Assembly: GCF_031755915.1 (NCBI RefSeq)
Contig: NC_083381.1
Location: 1,128,501 to 1,192,500, forward strand
Reading direction: 5' to 3'
DNA from: Ziziphus jujuba
Taxonomy: Eukaryota > Streptophyta > Magnoliopsida > Rosales > Rhamnaceae
DNA length: 64,000 nt
How positions within the stretch are numbered: position 1 is the stretch's first letter; each line of letters opens with the position of its first letter. Below, in pieces: positions 21,211-33,160 of the stretch. A model generated the notes under the pieces. It was given only the letters and a program-made list of their open reading frames with translations, was not told the DNA's origin and made no database searches. A program made the translations under genes and the position numbers.

Positions 21211-24200
21211 TGTTAGGACCAGTCCAAGAAACCTCATCGGAACCCTAGACAAGCCCCGATCCAGAAAAACCCTATTGGACCCTCCAATGGAAAATCCTGC
21301 AGTATCTCCCCTAAGGGTTGGGCTTACCACAAAATTTCCTACACAAAAAATATAATTCTAACAATATCTCCTTATTCTTCCCACTTTACTACAATTTAAT
21401 TTCCATAATTTGCAGCATTTGAAAAATAAACAGGGAATAAGTGCAATATTAATTACATAAATTTCCAATGCATTATACAGAGCATTTACAATTACAAACA
21501 CTAATATAAAAATCATTACAGCAGGGGAAAGTAAAGAAATATCACAAGATAGGAACAATTAAAAAAAAGAACTCCTCGAATTTTTAGCGAAGGAAAGAAA
21601 ATGTCGAGCTCACCACGGACGATCAACGTCTACTAACTTGGAGCTAAAGGAGCGAATTTAGAAACGTGAAATGCTAATCATCTCAGTGAGTGACCCCATC
21701 TATTAAGCAATTATGATAATAATAGTAAATAATATTTGCTCTCAAATTTCTCACAATTCACTCAGTTAGAAAGGTTTCCTTTTTAAAATGTTTTTGCAAA
21801 ACCCCGTATTGTACACCCTAAAAATTAAGAAATCCATAAGTAAATAAATGCAATATTGAGAATTTAAAATTTACCTTGAGAACAATATAATAACAATTAA
21901 TTGAATTTATAATAAAATCTCACAAGATCAAATAAGGTCACAATAAATAAATAAATAATAGAATTCATATTAGAAGGATTTAGCACAAATCAAATTAACT
22001 AAACAAGATTTAAATCAATGAAATAATCAAGAAATATTAATAAATAAAATGCAATTAATATGCAATAAATAAAATAATGCGAGACGCCAATTTAAATAAA
22101 TAATAAAATCACAATTAAATACTTTTAATTTCAAATAAAATTTGAAAACATTTAGTTTTGAAAATCGGATCGGGAAAATAACTTGACACTCACACTATAT
22201 ACCAATGAAGCCCGATGGTGCCCAGCATCTCAAAGCACCGCTTGACGGGGAGGTTAAAGAGAGAAACCTGCATCCATAACGCTCTGGCGTCCCAGCAACA
22301 CCGATGCTATAAACCTCAATCACGGCTATGGAAGGGGGCTACTATGGCCAATATCAAACTTGTCTACCCTCGGTTCGATGCCAACCACGTAAGAGTATAA
22401 TCCTATGGGCCCATAACAATCCGCCCGCATGCTGATCACATCCATAACTACATAACACTTGTATTGCGTAGTGCGTCTTAAAAACCAAATATATATATGC
22501 CAATTTCAATTTTTATAAAACAAGCTTAACACCCATCAATTCCAATTCATCAATTAATCCATCATCTCAAATTCAACGGTATATATATATATATATCCAA
22601 AATTTTCAATACCATCAAATAATTTTTTGAAATTTGGCTTAATGCATAATAAATTTATTTATTTAATTTCCTCCAAATCCATGAAATCAATCTGCTCAAA
22701 AATAATATTTTAAACCCCATGAAATTTATACATTCTTAAAACTACGCAATAAATTTATTATGCACTAAAATCCCAAAATTTTCTCAACAATAATTTAATA
22801 AAAATTAAATTCGAATTTCCTCAAAATCAAAATATAATTTGGTATTAAAATTTCAAATAGAATTTTATTAAATATTCACTACATAAAATATAGTTTCCAA
22901 ATATGCAAATGACATAAAATATATATGATCTAACACTCGAAAATAAATTTGAAGGTGGATCACTCACCTCGAGCACGCGTATTAATCAAGATCCTCCACA
23001 GGATCAATCCCACGACCTACATGTGCTCCTAAAATATCAACATTACACAAGATTAATTAAATTAATTTTTATTTGGGTATTTTACACACTGATACCTGCA
23101 AAGCTAACACAAACGGTGTCCAAAATTTACAAGTAATATACCAAAACAAAGCTTATGGAACGAGGATCACAGATTGAGTCGTACCTCTTGGAGATCTGAT
23201 CTGTGGTGGTCGGAATTTCATCGAAAAGTTCTTAGACGTAATGTCCTCGAATCTCACAAACCATCATGAATTGAAAGAAATCAACATCGGATTTGGATTC
23301 AAGGAGGTCAAATTAGTGGAAACGGATAGGTGGGATCATTAGGAACTCACCAGAGCTATGTGTTCCAACTAGCCGCCATGACCCACTGGAAAAGCTCACC
23401 ATCGGCGACTCGTTCGGTGGCCAATGGCTGTGAAATTTGATGGTGAGATAGATCGAAGGATGGATAAACCAATGTGACCAATGGTGTCAAAAATGGGTGG
23501 TTGGTTTGGGAGCAATGGAAAGAAAATGGGGCGTCACTGAAAATGCCTCAATCCGGGTGCGTGGTTGGTCGGTTGGCCATGATTTTTGGTTGACCAACCA
23601 AAAATGGAAGGGGGGTGGTGGTGGTGGTAGTCAAGTGTGTGTGGAAGAAAAATGGCCAGAGTTGGGTCAAACGGTGGTGGCTCTCTCACCTCTCTCTCTC
23701 TCCGCTTTCTCTCTCTTCCCCCTTCCCCACACTCGAGTGTTGACCAATAAAAAACCCTCTCGTGGGTGTCACTGTGCACTCACAAGATTGGCTAGAGAGT
23801 CGACACATGCCACATGCTGTGCACACATTTTACACAAGCATAAAATAATATAAAGTAATATGGTATTAGAAAACTTTTACAGGTCCATAAATTTTCAATC
23901 AAATGTCCAAATTATGCGCCCTGCTAGTCTACGGACTCATATCAATGAGTACTTTACAACCATACAAAAGTCAAAATAAAATTCTACAAAAATAAAAAGT
24001 CAAACTTGGCACCCTCGGATAAATTGGATCGCAACTTGTCTTGCTCATAACTTACAAACGGTAGCTTCGATTTTGATGTGCTACAAGTCTACGAACTTGG
24101 GATGACACGCATTTTATAATGGTGCCTTAGTCAAAGCAAAATTCCATCCGAAACAAAAAGTCAAAATTTACCCCTTCTCGGTTAATGGCAATCAAACCCG

Positions 24201-24256
24201 CTCAATTTCGGTCAAAGTGAAAAAAATTCTGGTGTACTTTGGAATAGGGTGTTACA
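21211..24256. mobile_element. Solo LTR of a long-LTR gypsy family (Tekay/Del-like?), in copia B
   Basis: It runs TGTTAGGACCAGTCC...GGGTGTTACA and is flanked by CTCCG (21206-21210) and CTTCG (24257-24261), a 5 bp duplication with one mismatch. The ~2.9 kb solo LTR at 50232-53150 is the same family in the opposite orientation: the reverse complement of either terminal region aligns with the other's opposite end. No gag or pol is seen. LTRs of about 3 kb with TGTAACACCC-like ends are known from Tekay/Del chromoviruses; the family name is an inference, as is which strand is sense. ORFs inside (for example 23497-23853) have no recognised domain. Confidence 0.85.
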
Positions 24257-24261
24257 CTTCG

Positions 24262-24807
24262 CTACCTCGAAGGGACAATAGATGTTGGCCTCAAATTCCT
24301 CCAACAAAGTTCTCTTAACTTAATTGGCTTTTGTGATATAGATTGGGCAGGATGCCTTATAACCCGTCAAAGCACAAACGGATATTGTGTTTACCTCGGA
24401 GCTAGCTACGTCTCTTGATCATTAAAGAAACAACCAATTGTTACACAATTCAGTAAAGAAGTAGAATATAGAGCAATGGCTTTAACAACTACAAAACGTA
24501 TGTGGATTACATTCATTTTACGTGATACTGGTGTTTCCCTTCTCAAACCACCACAGCTCCTTTGTAACAATATCAGTGCATTGCATATGACAGTAAATCT
24601 AGTTCTTCATGGATGAACAAAGCATATTCAAATAGACTACCATTTTGTTAGGGAACGAGTAACCACAGGATAGCATATAACACATTTTATTCCTTTTCAC
24701 CTTCAGATTGCAGACATTCAGATAAAACCATTGCTAGGTGGCTTATTCTGCAAGTCTCGTGCCAAGCTTGGGGTTCATTTCATTCCACCCACTAGCTAGA
24801 GGGGGCA
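24262..24807 (+). pseudogene. RNase H of copia B and polypurine tract
   Basis: It resumes the frame broken at 21210: FCDIDWAGCLITRQSTNGYC, VEYRAMALTTTKRMWI, LLCNNISALHM, IQIDYHFVRERV. Several stops are present. The polypurine tract AGAGGGGG at about 24798-24805 precedes the 3' LTR and would prime plus-strand synthesis. Confidence 0.87.
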
Positions 24808-25175
24808 TGCTAGTATAGCTCAATCTCAATAATCTCAATCAATGATAAATCACAGCAAAGCAAAAGCAACAAAGGCAATGGCTAGTAAGGAAGAAATTGA
24901 TGAGGGGAATAATTCAGTCAATTAACAGACATGGAAATGAATATGCTCACTATGGAAACAAAACAAATACACTCCATAAAATAAATTATTGTATTTCCTA
25001 CAAATTTTTTTTTTTAAGGAGGAAATAATCTCACTTACCTTTCCTAGCTTCTCTGTTTTAGGAAAATTAATCAATTGTTTTCCATATATCAATTCTAGCT
25101 TGTACTTTATATAGGCATGCTTTTCTTGTAAAATATTAATCGATTGGATAATACTAATATTCATCAAACTCTACA
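24808..25175 (+). repeat. 3' LTR of copia B
   Basis: Starts TGCTAGTATAGC and ends CTCTACA. It is homologous to 11051-11384. It has about 30 bp around 24913-24955 that the 5' copy lacks. The TNL-A exon resumes immediately after. Confidence 0.88.
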
Positions 25176-25180
25176 TGTTC

Positions 25181-25528
25181 CTGATGACGAAAATAGCCAA
25201 CTAGAATTAGAAAATTCTCAAAAGATCACTTGTGAATTGTACACTAATGAAGGTCCTATAAGCATTGGTTTTGTCTTCAACATCTCGAGAGGCACATTCA
25301 TTATGGCACCTCACCTTTGGATACGGTATGTCTCAAATGAACACTTCAGAGAGTGAATGGCTAAGTTGAGTAAAACTAGTTACATTGATGTTTGATTTGA
25401 AATGGAAAGCCAATGCTTAGAGATGAAAAGGTGTGGCTTTCGTGTTGTATATAAGCAAAAAAAATCTTGACTTCACCTTCCCTCCAATTGAAGATTTGGC
25501 TTTGGGGTTCTTCTCATTTGATACATAA
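25181..25528 (+). pseudogene. TNL-A pseudogene: 3' half of the C-JID exon
   Basis: It continues the exon broken at 11050. ENSQKITCELYTNEG, SIGFVFNISRG and HLWIRYVSNEHF align with TNL-B 43830-43980. A premature TGA occurs at 25354-25356. Homology continues through further stops to the ancestral stop TAA at 25526-25528, matching TNL-B 44373-44375 (LGFFSFDT then stop). Confidence 0.85.
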
Positions 25529-28208
25529 GGATTCTTTTTGGATTTTGGTGCATTTAGATGTTGATGAGCTTGATTAGATCTATTTGAACTGTGGGGCATA
25601 GTAGCAGCTTTGGTGAATCAAAATTTGATGGGTTTATCTCTTTTAGTGATTTAAATCATTTGTCTTAAACGACATTTAAAGTTCACTCAACTAATTATTT
25701 GTTACTTGATGACTTGCATCTCAACTTTCTTATCTCTTTGTGAACATAGCTTTATTTTAGGTCGTTTGGCCGAACACCTGCAATTACTATCTATAAGCTA
25801 AATACCACACACTCCATGCTATGGTGCATGCCATGTTCTTTATGACTATCAAGTGGAGCTAAAGGTTTAAGAGAAAATACATAGAATATTAATAAAAAAA
25901 AATGTTGGCTTGGATATTAAATGGAAAATTCGTTATCCCTTTCAACCGATTGGAAACTATCATATGGACTTTAATTATTGATCACTTTCTATACTAATGA
26001 TGCGGACTCTACTTCTAGTTTATGTTTTAGAGTGTGCCCTGACATTGTCCAGGTAGCTTGTTCATAGCCTTCATCGTATTGCTTAGGTAAAATCATCATT
26101 GGAGATTGTTTGATAGACCAGCCAAGTTCCTTACTTATATTGCATATTGGTCATTCTCAAGCCAAGGACTTGGTTTATTTCATACAAATGTGGTGTCTCT
26201 TTATTATTAATATATTTGAGATTTCTATTTTTTCTTATTTTTGTCTTGTTTTGTTTTGTTTTTTTTTTTTTTTTTTTGGGGTTTACTTGGATTAATAAGT
26301 TAGAATTTTATGCAATGAGATAAAGTTTGTGCTTTTTCTTTTAGCTGGTAATCTGTTTGCACAACCCAGTATATATTCAAATTTCAAACCTGGATGTATT
26401 TTTAATTGTCTTTCTCACTAAACCGATTGAGATCATCCATCTTAACAACATCAACAAAAGCAGCGGGTATACCCCAAGAAGAAAATTCATCAAGCATAAA
26501 ACAATTTGTGTTTGGTAGAAAAATTTAGAAGCTAAAAATCAGCTACAACTTTGGCTTTTTTTGTTGCTTCATCAACATTAATCATAATACATCCTTGAGA
26601 TGGTCCGTGCCACGCCACATTTCTTGCCATTTTGTCACTAAGGCCCTCCTCCACCACTTTGAAATCCTCAATTGTACACTCAAGCTGAGCAATTGCCTGT
26701 CTATTTGATAGCCTTCTTTCAAAGAACTTTTTGTTCCTCAAGTTCCATGTTGTATAGAGACGGTAGATGAGAAAGGTAACACAGCCAGAGGATTAAGAAA
26801 GTAACCAGATAACTGGTGGAGCTCTGAATCCTATAATGCATCAACTTGGACAAACATTGATGATTTTCCTTTATTTTGGCTTAGAACTATAAGACATTTT
26901 TTATGATTGGCTTATCTATCGAATTCTGATTGTTTCCTTGTCCAACTTATATTTTGAAAACCTGAAAATGTAACTACATCTGAATTCTGTCAAAGGAAAT
27001 CCAATCTAGTCTGAAAGTGCTAAGTTTACCTCCATAGGAATAGGATTGCTTATTGTCTTAAATATGTAACCCAGATAATAGTTTTCAGAAATTTCTCTCT
27101 CTCCAAAGAAAATGTTAGCAAGCTTTAAAGTTTAAGATGACAAAATTGCTTGAAGCTTGTCAAAGTAACAACCTCTGTATGTGTTCAAATATCCTATAAT
27201 GAATTACCTATTTTATAAGAATATTACTTTAGTTTTCATTGTTAAGAGGATGTCATTGACCAGGCCATAATTTTTTTTTTTCCCTTCATTTCTCTGTGAA
27301 TTTAAATGTATTATCTTTTAAATTTTTCTTATACTGGATGCCTTTTTACCATTCTTTGTGCAGTGTGAGCTCCATAGGTGATTATCAATTTATTCTCTTC
27401 TACATGCTGTGTTATTAGAGGTATTTGTGTTTATTGACTTGGTTATTGCTTTTCAATATTTCTTTCTTTTTCCTCTTCTGTCATTTAATCAAAATTTATA
27501 CACTAGTCTCAGTAGTTTCCAGCAGCTTAGTTCTACATTTAGAACCTTGTTAACTGAATCTCATGACCAAGGTATAAAACAAAAGTTGAGGCTGAGATTG
27601 CTTCTTTGCAAAGTTGAATTGAGGAGTACCAAACTAATGAAACTGGCATGGCTGTGGTTCAGAAAGAAGAGATTTTTGATGGATCATATGCTTGATGATT
27701 GCTGGTAACACAGAGATTTGTAAATAATTTCTTTTTTTCTTTTTCCCTCCCCTCAAGAATTTGATTTTTTTATTTTTTTTTCCCCTACAACCATCATCAA
27801 TGTAGAATTTTCCTATTGACAAAAAATAAAAATAAAAATAAAAAACAAAAAAAAGAAAAGCAAGGTAGAATTTTCCTTTTTTTTAGACTTTTCTTTTTCA
27901 CATTATCAAAACCCTATTAAATAATAAGTCGTTTTATCTTCTATTCTATTGGTCGACTCATTAACAAAAAATAAAAAATAAAAAAGGATGGATCGATCTG
28001 GGTTGATTTTGTGGATGTTGCTTGCGGATTTTTCCATGTTAAGGGATTTCATGGAAAACCGATCAATCTCGGTTAAGCATGGTGGCTGAGAAAATTGCTG
28101 ATGAATTTTAGAGACACAGAAGATCCAGATCAAGCACAAACAAATCTCTTTTCATTTTCATTTTCAGAATAAATTGCTGTGTTGATTTTTATTGGAAATC
28201 TTTATTCC
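25529..28208. other. 3' flank of TNL-A, paralogous to 44376-46093 and 55251-55946
   Basis: No intact gene. Long stretches align with the DNA after TNL-B (for example AATGAGATAAAGTTTGTGCTT at about 26313 and 45148) and with 55251-55946 (TTGATCAAAATTTAT-like blocks, about 27484 versus 45466 and 55266). Relative to TNL-B, this copy has about 700 extra bases (roughly 26345-27075). That segment holds a LINE-like fragment and a repeat matching 159-297. Confidence 0.65.
26532..26741 (-). pseudogene. Fragment resembling a LINE RNase H domain
   Basis: A 69-residue minus-strand frame containing WHGPSQGCIMINVDEATKK. This resembles the beginning of the plant LINE-type RNase H (RVT_3) domain, commonly W-x-P-P-x-G-x-x-K-I-N-V-D. 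No endonuclease or RT is found next to it. Assigned by motif only; a diverged copy or chance resemblance is possible. Confidence 0.4.
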
Positions 28209-28760
28209 ATGGCAAGCACAAGTAGTAATATTGCTTCAACAAATGAGGGTGAGAAATTGAAGCCTGAAAAGTTTCCAACAAACCAATCATATCTCTTCTT
28301 TTGGGTCGTCTTCTACTTCAGCCCCGCACTACAACTATAAGTACGACGCGTTTATAGTTTCAGGGGCGAGGACACTCGCAATGGATTCACCGGCCATTTA
28401 CACAGAGATCTACTTGGAAATGGGATTTCCGTCTCCAAGGACAATGAAGAGCTTGATAGGGGAAAAGAGATATCTCCAGAACTCCTCCAAGCAATCAAGG
28501 ACTCGAGGTTCTCCATGGTCGTTTTCTGAAAGAAGTATGCTACTTCGAGTTGGTGCTTGGATGAACTAGTACACATTCTTGAATGCATAAAACCCTGAAA
28601 ATCCATTATTCCAATCTTCTACGACGTCGATCCATCGGTCGTTCCGCATCAATCAGGCACCTATGCACCGGCCTTTGCTGAACTCGAGAAGAAGCACCCG
28701 GCAAAAAAGTTTAGATTTGCGCTAAGTGCACTCGTGAATATCTCTGGCTGGCATCTCAAT
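28209..28760 (+). pseudogene. TIR-domain exon of a TNL pseudogene (TNL-C1)
   Basis: An ATG at 28209 begins a Ser/Thr-rich leader (MASTSSN...) then the TIR domain. KYDAF and a frame-shifted SFRGEDTRNGF (about 28351-28390) give the first beta strand and loop. Later blocks correspond to RGKEISPELLQAIKDSRFS and SWCLDELVHILEC. A 1 nt shift near 28352, stops near 28527, and shifts after 28590 break it. SGWHLND at the end matches a TIR exon end. TIR domains act as NADases in immune signalling. It is paralogous to 55947-56164 + 61029-61330. No NB-ARC exon follows directly. Confidence 0.8.
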
Positions 28761-31700
28761 GATAGTTATTCCTTTTTTCTGCCTCCCCTGTTTTTTCTTC
28801 AACAGTATTCTTAACTTACCAAAATATCATGCGGTAAATTTACAAAATAGTATGCATTCTAATATATTATTAAATCCATATATACCGGGTAAGTAATTGC
28901 TTTTTAATAGAATAAAAGAAAAAAACAAAAAACATTTTGATGCCTTTATATTTTGGATGTTCTATATTGACATTATTTGTGGAACATATATCTTTTATTT
29001 TAAAGAATCTTTTATGGATGCTTTAAAGTACAATTCTTTAAAAAATGTAGCATATAGAGTAAAAATCCTTAAAACTAGAGTACCAACATGCATTAAACTA
29101 AATTTATTTTAATATATTCAAGTTTCAAAATCTACCTAATTGTTTAAAAAAAGGAAAAAGTTTAAAAGTTTTGCATTTTAATCCCCTGTATAGTAGTGCA
29201 TAGATAATGTGTATACAGGTTTTTCCTTCGACCAGATAAAATGTCAAACTGAACTAAATTAGTTCATAGTGGAGGGTTTGGAATGGTATTTTTAAAAAGG
29301 GCAGAAAAAATAAACCCAAAAATTAGAAAGTACCAAATTGCTATTTCGATATAACTGATATTGATGAAATAAACTACACAAACCTCCCCAATTTTTTTGT
29401 TCCACATATTCTATTTTCTAATTATTAAGATACATTCCTTGTATTTTCAAAATTTTGCCCCAAAAAAAAAAATGCTTTTATGAACCAAACTGTTAAATTA
29501 ATTTGCTACTCAACAGAGGTTTAATATTTTCTTTTTCTTTGTTTCTTTTTTTGTAATAAGATGTTGATATTTTCTTTAATAGCAACCACATGCTTGTCTA
29601 GAATATCTTTTAGAAAATACTTTATAAATTTATTTAACAAAAAAAATATAAAGAATATCTTAACAGGAAAAGAAACAACACATGCAAGGGGAGTATGTGC
29701 ATAGTCAGAAATTGTAGGGTATTTGTGAAAAAATTATTAATATATATTGTGTAAGTTACCCATAAAATAATATTATATTGATTATACTTTTTATTTACTA
29801 ATTTTAATTGACCTCCTATTGTCACTCTAGCATTATTGTCTAAGCAAAAACTTTTACATAGATATAATAAAACTTCCATAAATGATATTATATATAGGAA
29901 TGACTTTTATATGGTCATAAAATACTGATCCCAACTTAGACCAAATATAAATAAGAATAAATTTCATATTGTAATAAATTATAACTTTTTAGATCAAGTA
30001 AGGTGGCTTATTTGGTAAGCTACTTACTTCCACACGTAGAAGATTGTAGGCTAAAAGTACTAGGTGAAAGAAAATTGTTGTAAAAGTTATAATTTTTCTA
30101 GTTTCTATTTTAAGTAACTTGCCTTCACATAGTGAGCTTGCCTTAGTTGGTAAGCCACACATTCAACATGGCAAAATCTCACATAACGCATTAACACAAG
30201 ACAAACCCACACAAATAATCCAATGTGCAAGTTTAGCTAATATGGATCGAGTTGATAACGGTTCCCCATTTACACTCATTATGTTAACGGATCATAAAGG
30301 ATGAAATCTGCAAATGATCCATTTCATCCGTTAAGATAGGCATTTTAATAATTATACTATAAATAAAAAATAAAAATAGTTTTTATGTTTCTAATTTTCC
30401 TTTTTCTCAAAAGAAAAAAAAAAAGGTTTCTAGTTTTCCTATCTTTAGGTTGTAATAAGATATTATTATTTGATGTTTATTTAAATATATTTTGATAGCT
30501 ATAAACAATATATATATATATACATATTTTTGGTAATATATATATATATGTGTGTGTGTGTATATTTTGCTAGTTTATGTTATTTTTTTACTTTCTTTTT
30601 TCTTTTCTAAATTTAATAAAAAAATTCTATAGAATATAATATAAAATATGTGGGGTCAAATGGGGTAAATGAATGATGTGTTCATGGTTAACTCATATCC
30701 ATCCAAAAAACTTAATGTGTTAAGGAGTAATAAATAAGTCGTTAAATTAATGAATAAGTTTAAATATAAATATCTATACCCTTTAGCTTAACAGACCATG
30801 TTTGAATAAGCAAAATTTAACATGAATACGTTACGACACGGCATGCATTCATTTCTACACAACCCATTGCCAAGTCTATAACACATACCAAGACTTAGAA
30901 GGTTGTGGGAGGAAATTGTTATAAAAGTTATAATTTTTCTAGATTCTATCTTAGAGAACTTGCCTTCACATGGTAATAATTATATTTATATTGTTAAAAC
31001 AATATATATTATATTACATTAAAGGTTTAAGTTGAAAATCAAATATTTATCTACAAATGTTTCTAATTATGTATTTATAAAATTTACATTGAGAGAAAGG
31101 CATGTAAAAGAATGCAAAAATTTTAGACCTTTAAGATAATTTTCATATTCCTAGCACTATATAGATACTTGAACTAATTTTTGAAACTACATCTATCTTT
31201 TTTTATCGATGTCTATATTTTGGATTTATTTATCAATGTCTATATTTTGGATTTAACATACTTTGTTAATTATAAATGTGGTGCATATTTTACTTCTATA
31301 TCACTTGCATTAAGGATAATTAAGTTAAAATAATAATTTTTGTAACTATACACCTTTATTAAGTTATAATCACTTTGTAATAATAAAATTAGTCTTATTC
31401 TAATGTTACTACTCTAGAGAGATTTTAGTAGCATGTACATGTGTATATATATTATATGTAGTCCCTTAGTATACAAATTTGTCTTCTTTTTTTTTTTTTT
31501 TTAACAACATATTTATCTTTTTAAAACCCATAAATATTCCATATCTATATTTAAACATCATCTATTGTTTAAGTAAGTTATTTATTATCAATAGAATTAC
31601 TCTCCAAAATTAATCTTTCTCTCTCCTAATTAAGTTCAAATACGCTTTTGCTTTCCTGTTTAATTCCTTATCTCTAATTTTAACACATATATATTTTCTT

Positions 31701-32008
31701 TTCTTCTCATCAAGAATAAAAAGGAAATTATATATATGAAGAAGAGTTCAGAGCTTCACTGATTTGTAGTACCAAAAATTATTTGCTTTTTTCTCTTCTA
31801 TTCAAAAATAAAAATGAGTTTTGTATCTATGAAAAGAAGTGTTCCAAGATGTGAAATAGAAAATATTATGTATATGTTCTTTTGTTGACTTTGTCAAAGA
31901 TTCTTTAACTTCATCATTTAATTATTTAAATAATATACCATACATAGGTTTCAACACTATGAGGATGTATCTCAAAAAATGTTTTAAAAAATATTTATGG
32001 AGCAGAAA
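28761..32008. other. AT-rich intergenic or former intron DNA
   Basis: No gene found. Bases 28960-29130 resemble 62090-62360, so the paralogy with the other TIR locus extends past the exon. It contains TA/TG microsatellites around 30506-30565 and a pair of ~80-95 bp direct repeats (30038-30132 and 30896-30973). The CACTA element begins at 32009. Confidence 0.55.
30038..30973. repeat. Unclassified element or duplication bounded by direct repeats
   Basis: About 80-95 bp at 30038-30132 recurs at 30896-30973 in the same orientation (shared AAAAGTTATAATTTTTCTAG and AACTTGCCTTCACAT). About 760 bp lies between. Short internal inverted matches around GTTAACGGATCAT and ATCCGTTAAG (about 30283-30335) suggest mobile DNA. 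It could be a TRIM-like element with short LTRs or an insertion in a duplicated segment. No TSD was confirmed. Confidence 0.35.
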
Positions 32009-32029
32009 CACTACTAGAATCGCATTGAT

Positions 32030-32490
32030 AACTGACGCAATAAATGCGTCGCACAAAATAAATAACGACGTATCGCACGAAGTCGCCTAATGTCTTGTCG
32101 CTAAATCTATAAGACAACAAGCGACTCATTATAAGAGTCGCCTATCTTTGACTTTTTAGCGACTCATATTTACTTTTAGCGACGCATTAATAGAGTCGCC
32201 TATTTAGCGACGCATTGACTATTTAGAGACGCATTATTAGTGTCGCCTATTTAGCGACGCATTTTACTATTTAGCGACGCATTAGTAGAGTCGTCTATTT
32301 AGCGACGCATTAATAAAGTGACTATTTAGCGACGCATTAATAGAGTCGCCTATTTAGTGACGCATTAATAGAGTTGACTATTTAGCGACGCATTAGTAGA
32401 ATTGCCTATTTAGAGACGCATTAATAGAGTCGCCTATTTAACGACGGATCGACACTTTTAGCGACGCATTATTTCTTAATGCGTCGCCCC
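32030..32490. repeat. 5' subterminal repeats of the CACTA element
   Basis: Roughly a dozen imperfect repeats of about 30 bp alternate TTTAGCGACGCATTA and AGAGTCGCCTA, giving GCGAC/GTCGC motifs in both orientations. Such clustered short motifs near both ends are the hallmark of En/Spm elements, where TNPA-like proteins bind. The same GCGACGCATT core recurs in the internal array and near the 3' end. Confidence 0.85.
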
Positions 32491-32924
32491 TTCTTTTTTT
32501 TTTTAATTTTTTTAAATTTTGTGAAAAGTGATTAAAATAGTAAAAATATAAAAATAATTAAAATACAAAAAAATGAAAACTAGCTTCATCCAAAATAAAT
32601 AGAATACAAAAATTTTAAATAAATATTTTGTCATAACAAATTAATTATCAAATAAATTAAATATCATCTCATTGATATATTTTTACATAATTTGTAAGCT
32701 ATTGTATTTTTCATAACAAATTTAATATTAATTAAACTTCCATGAATGCATATTCATTGAGATGGAAGTTGACCTCTTGTTGACGATATTACATCCTCAT
32801 ACTGCATATGGAAACATTAAAAAAGTTATTAGCATGCACTTATGCAAAATAAATAAAATATTAATCATTATTAAATTTGTAATTTAGTATAAATGAAAAT
32901 TTAAAAAATATTACCATTGTTCTT

Positions 32925-33160
32925 AAAATTTGACGAATCACATTTCTCCCCTCATAGTCATTACAAACATAGTCACTCTCACATTCATCCTCATTATCAT
33001 TTTCATCGACACTTGGCAACTATATGACAAATGGATTGTGAGCCATCTTTGTATCTCCAAGAACATCTTCTTCAACAACCGTACGATGTTGTGGTGAAGT
33101 TAAAATAATAGACCATCTTGATTCAAGTTAATCTTCAACACAAAATACTTGTTGAACTTA
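32925..33160 (-). pseudogene. CACTA transposase C-terminal remnant (DUF4216-like)
   Basis: On the minus strand the frame reads QQVFCVED, SRWSIILTSPQHRTVVEEDV, then an acidic stretch DENDNEDECESDYV and NVIRQILRTM. The QVFY-V-D ... W-V-V-L sequence is characteristic of the end of plant CACTA TNP2-type transposases. Two in-frame stops are present. The rest of the transposase is missing, so this supports a formerly autonomous parent element transcribed from the right. Confidence 0.6.

Larger units (their letters stand above)
11051..25175 (+). mobile_element. Ty1/copia retrotransposon 'copia B', host of nested insertions
   Basis: Its LTRs are 11051-11384 and 24808-25175, with an exact initiator-Met primer site and a polypurine tract. 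It sits inside the last exon of TNL-A. The flanks CTTTC and TGTTC match at only 3 of 5 bases, so the target duplication has decayed or the first LTR bases are uncertain. Two later insertions lie inside: gypsy D (11653-19579) and a solo LTR (21211-24256). Removing both leaves about 3.2 kb. That is too short for a full copia: protease and integrase are absent between gag and RT, an internal deletion. Confidence 0.9.

Noticed and set aside
23497..23853. 118-residue ORF
   Set aside because: Inside the solo LTR 21211-24256; low-complexity Gly/Ser/Leu stretches and no domain.
11046..25180. A clean 5 bp target duplication for copia B
   Set aside because: CTTTC and TGTTC match at only three positions; the boundary rests on LTR alignment and exon continuity instead.
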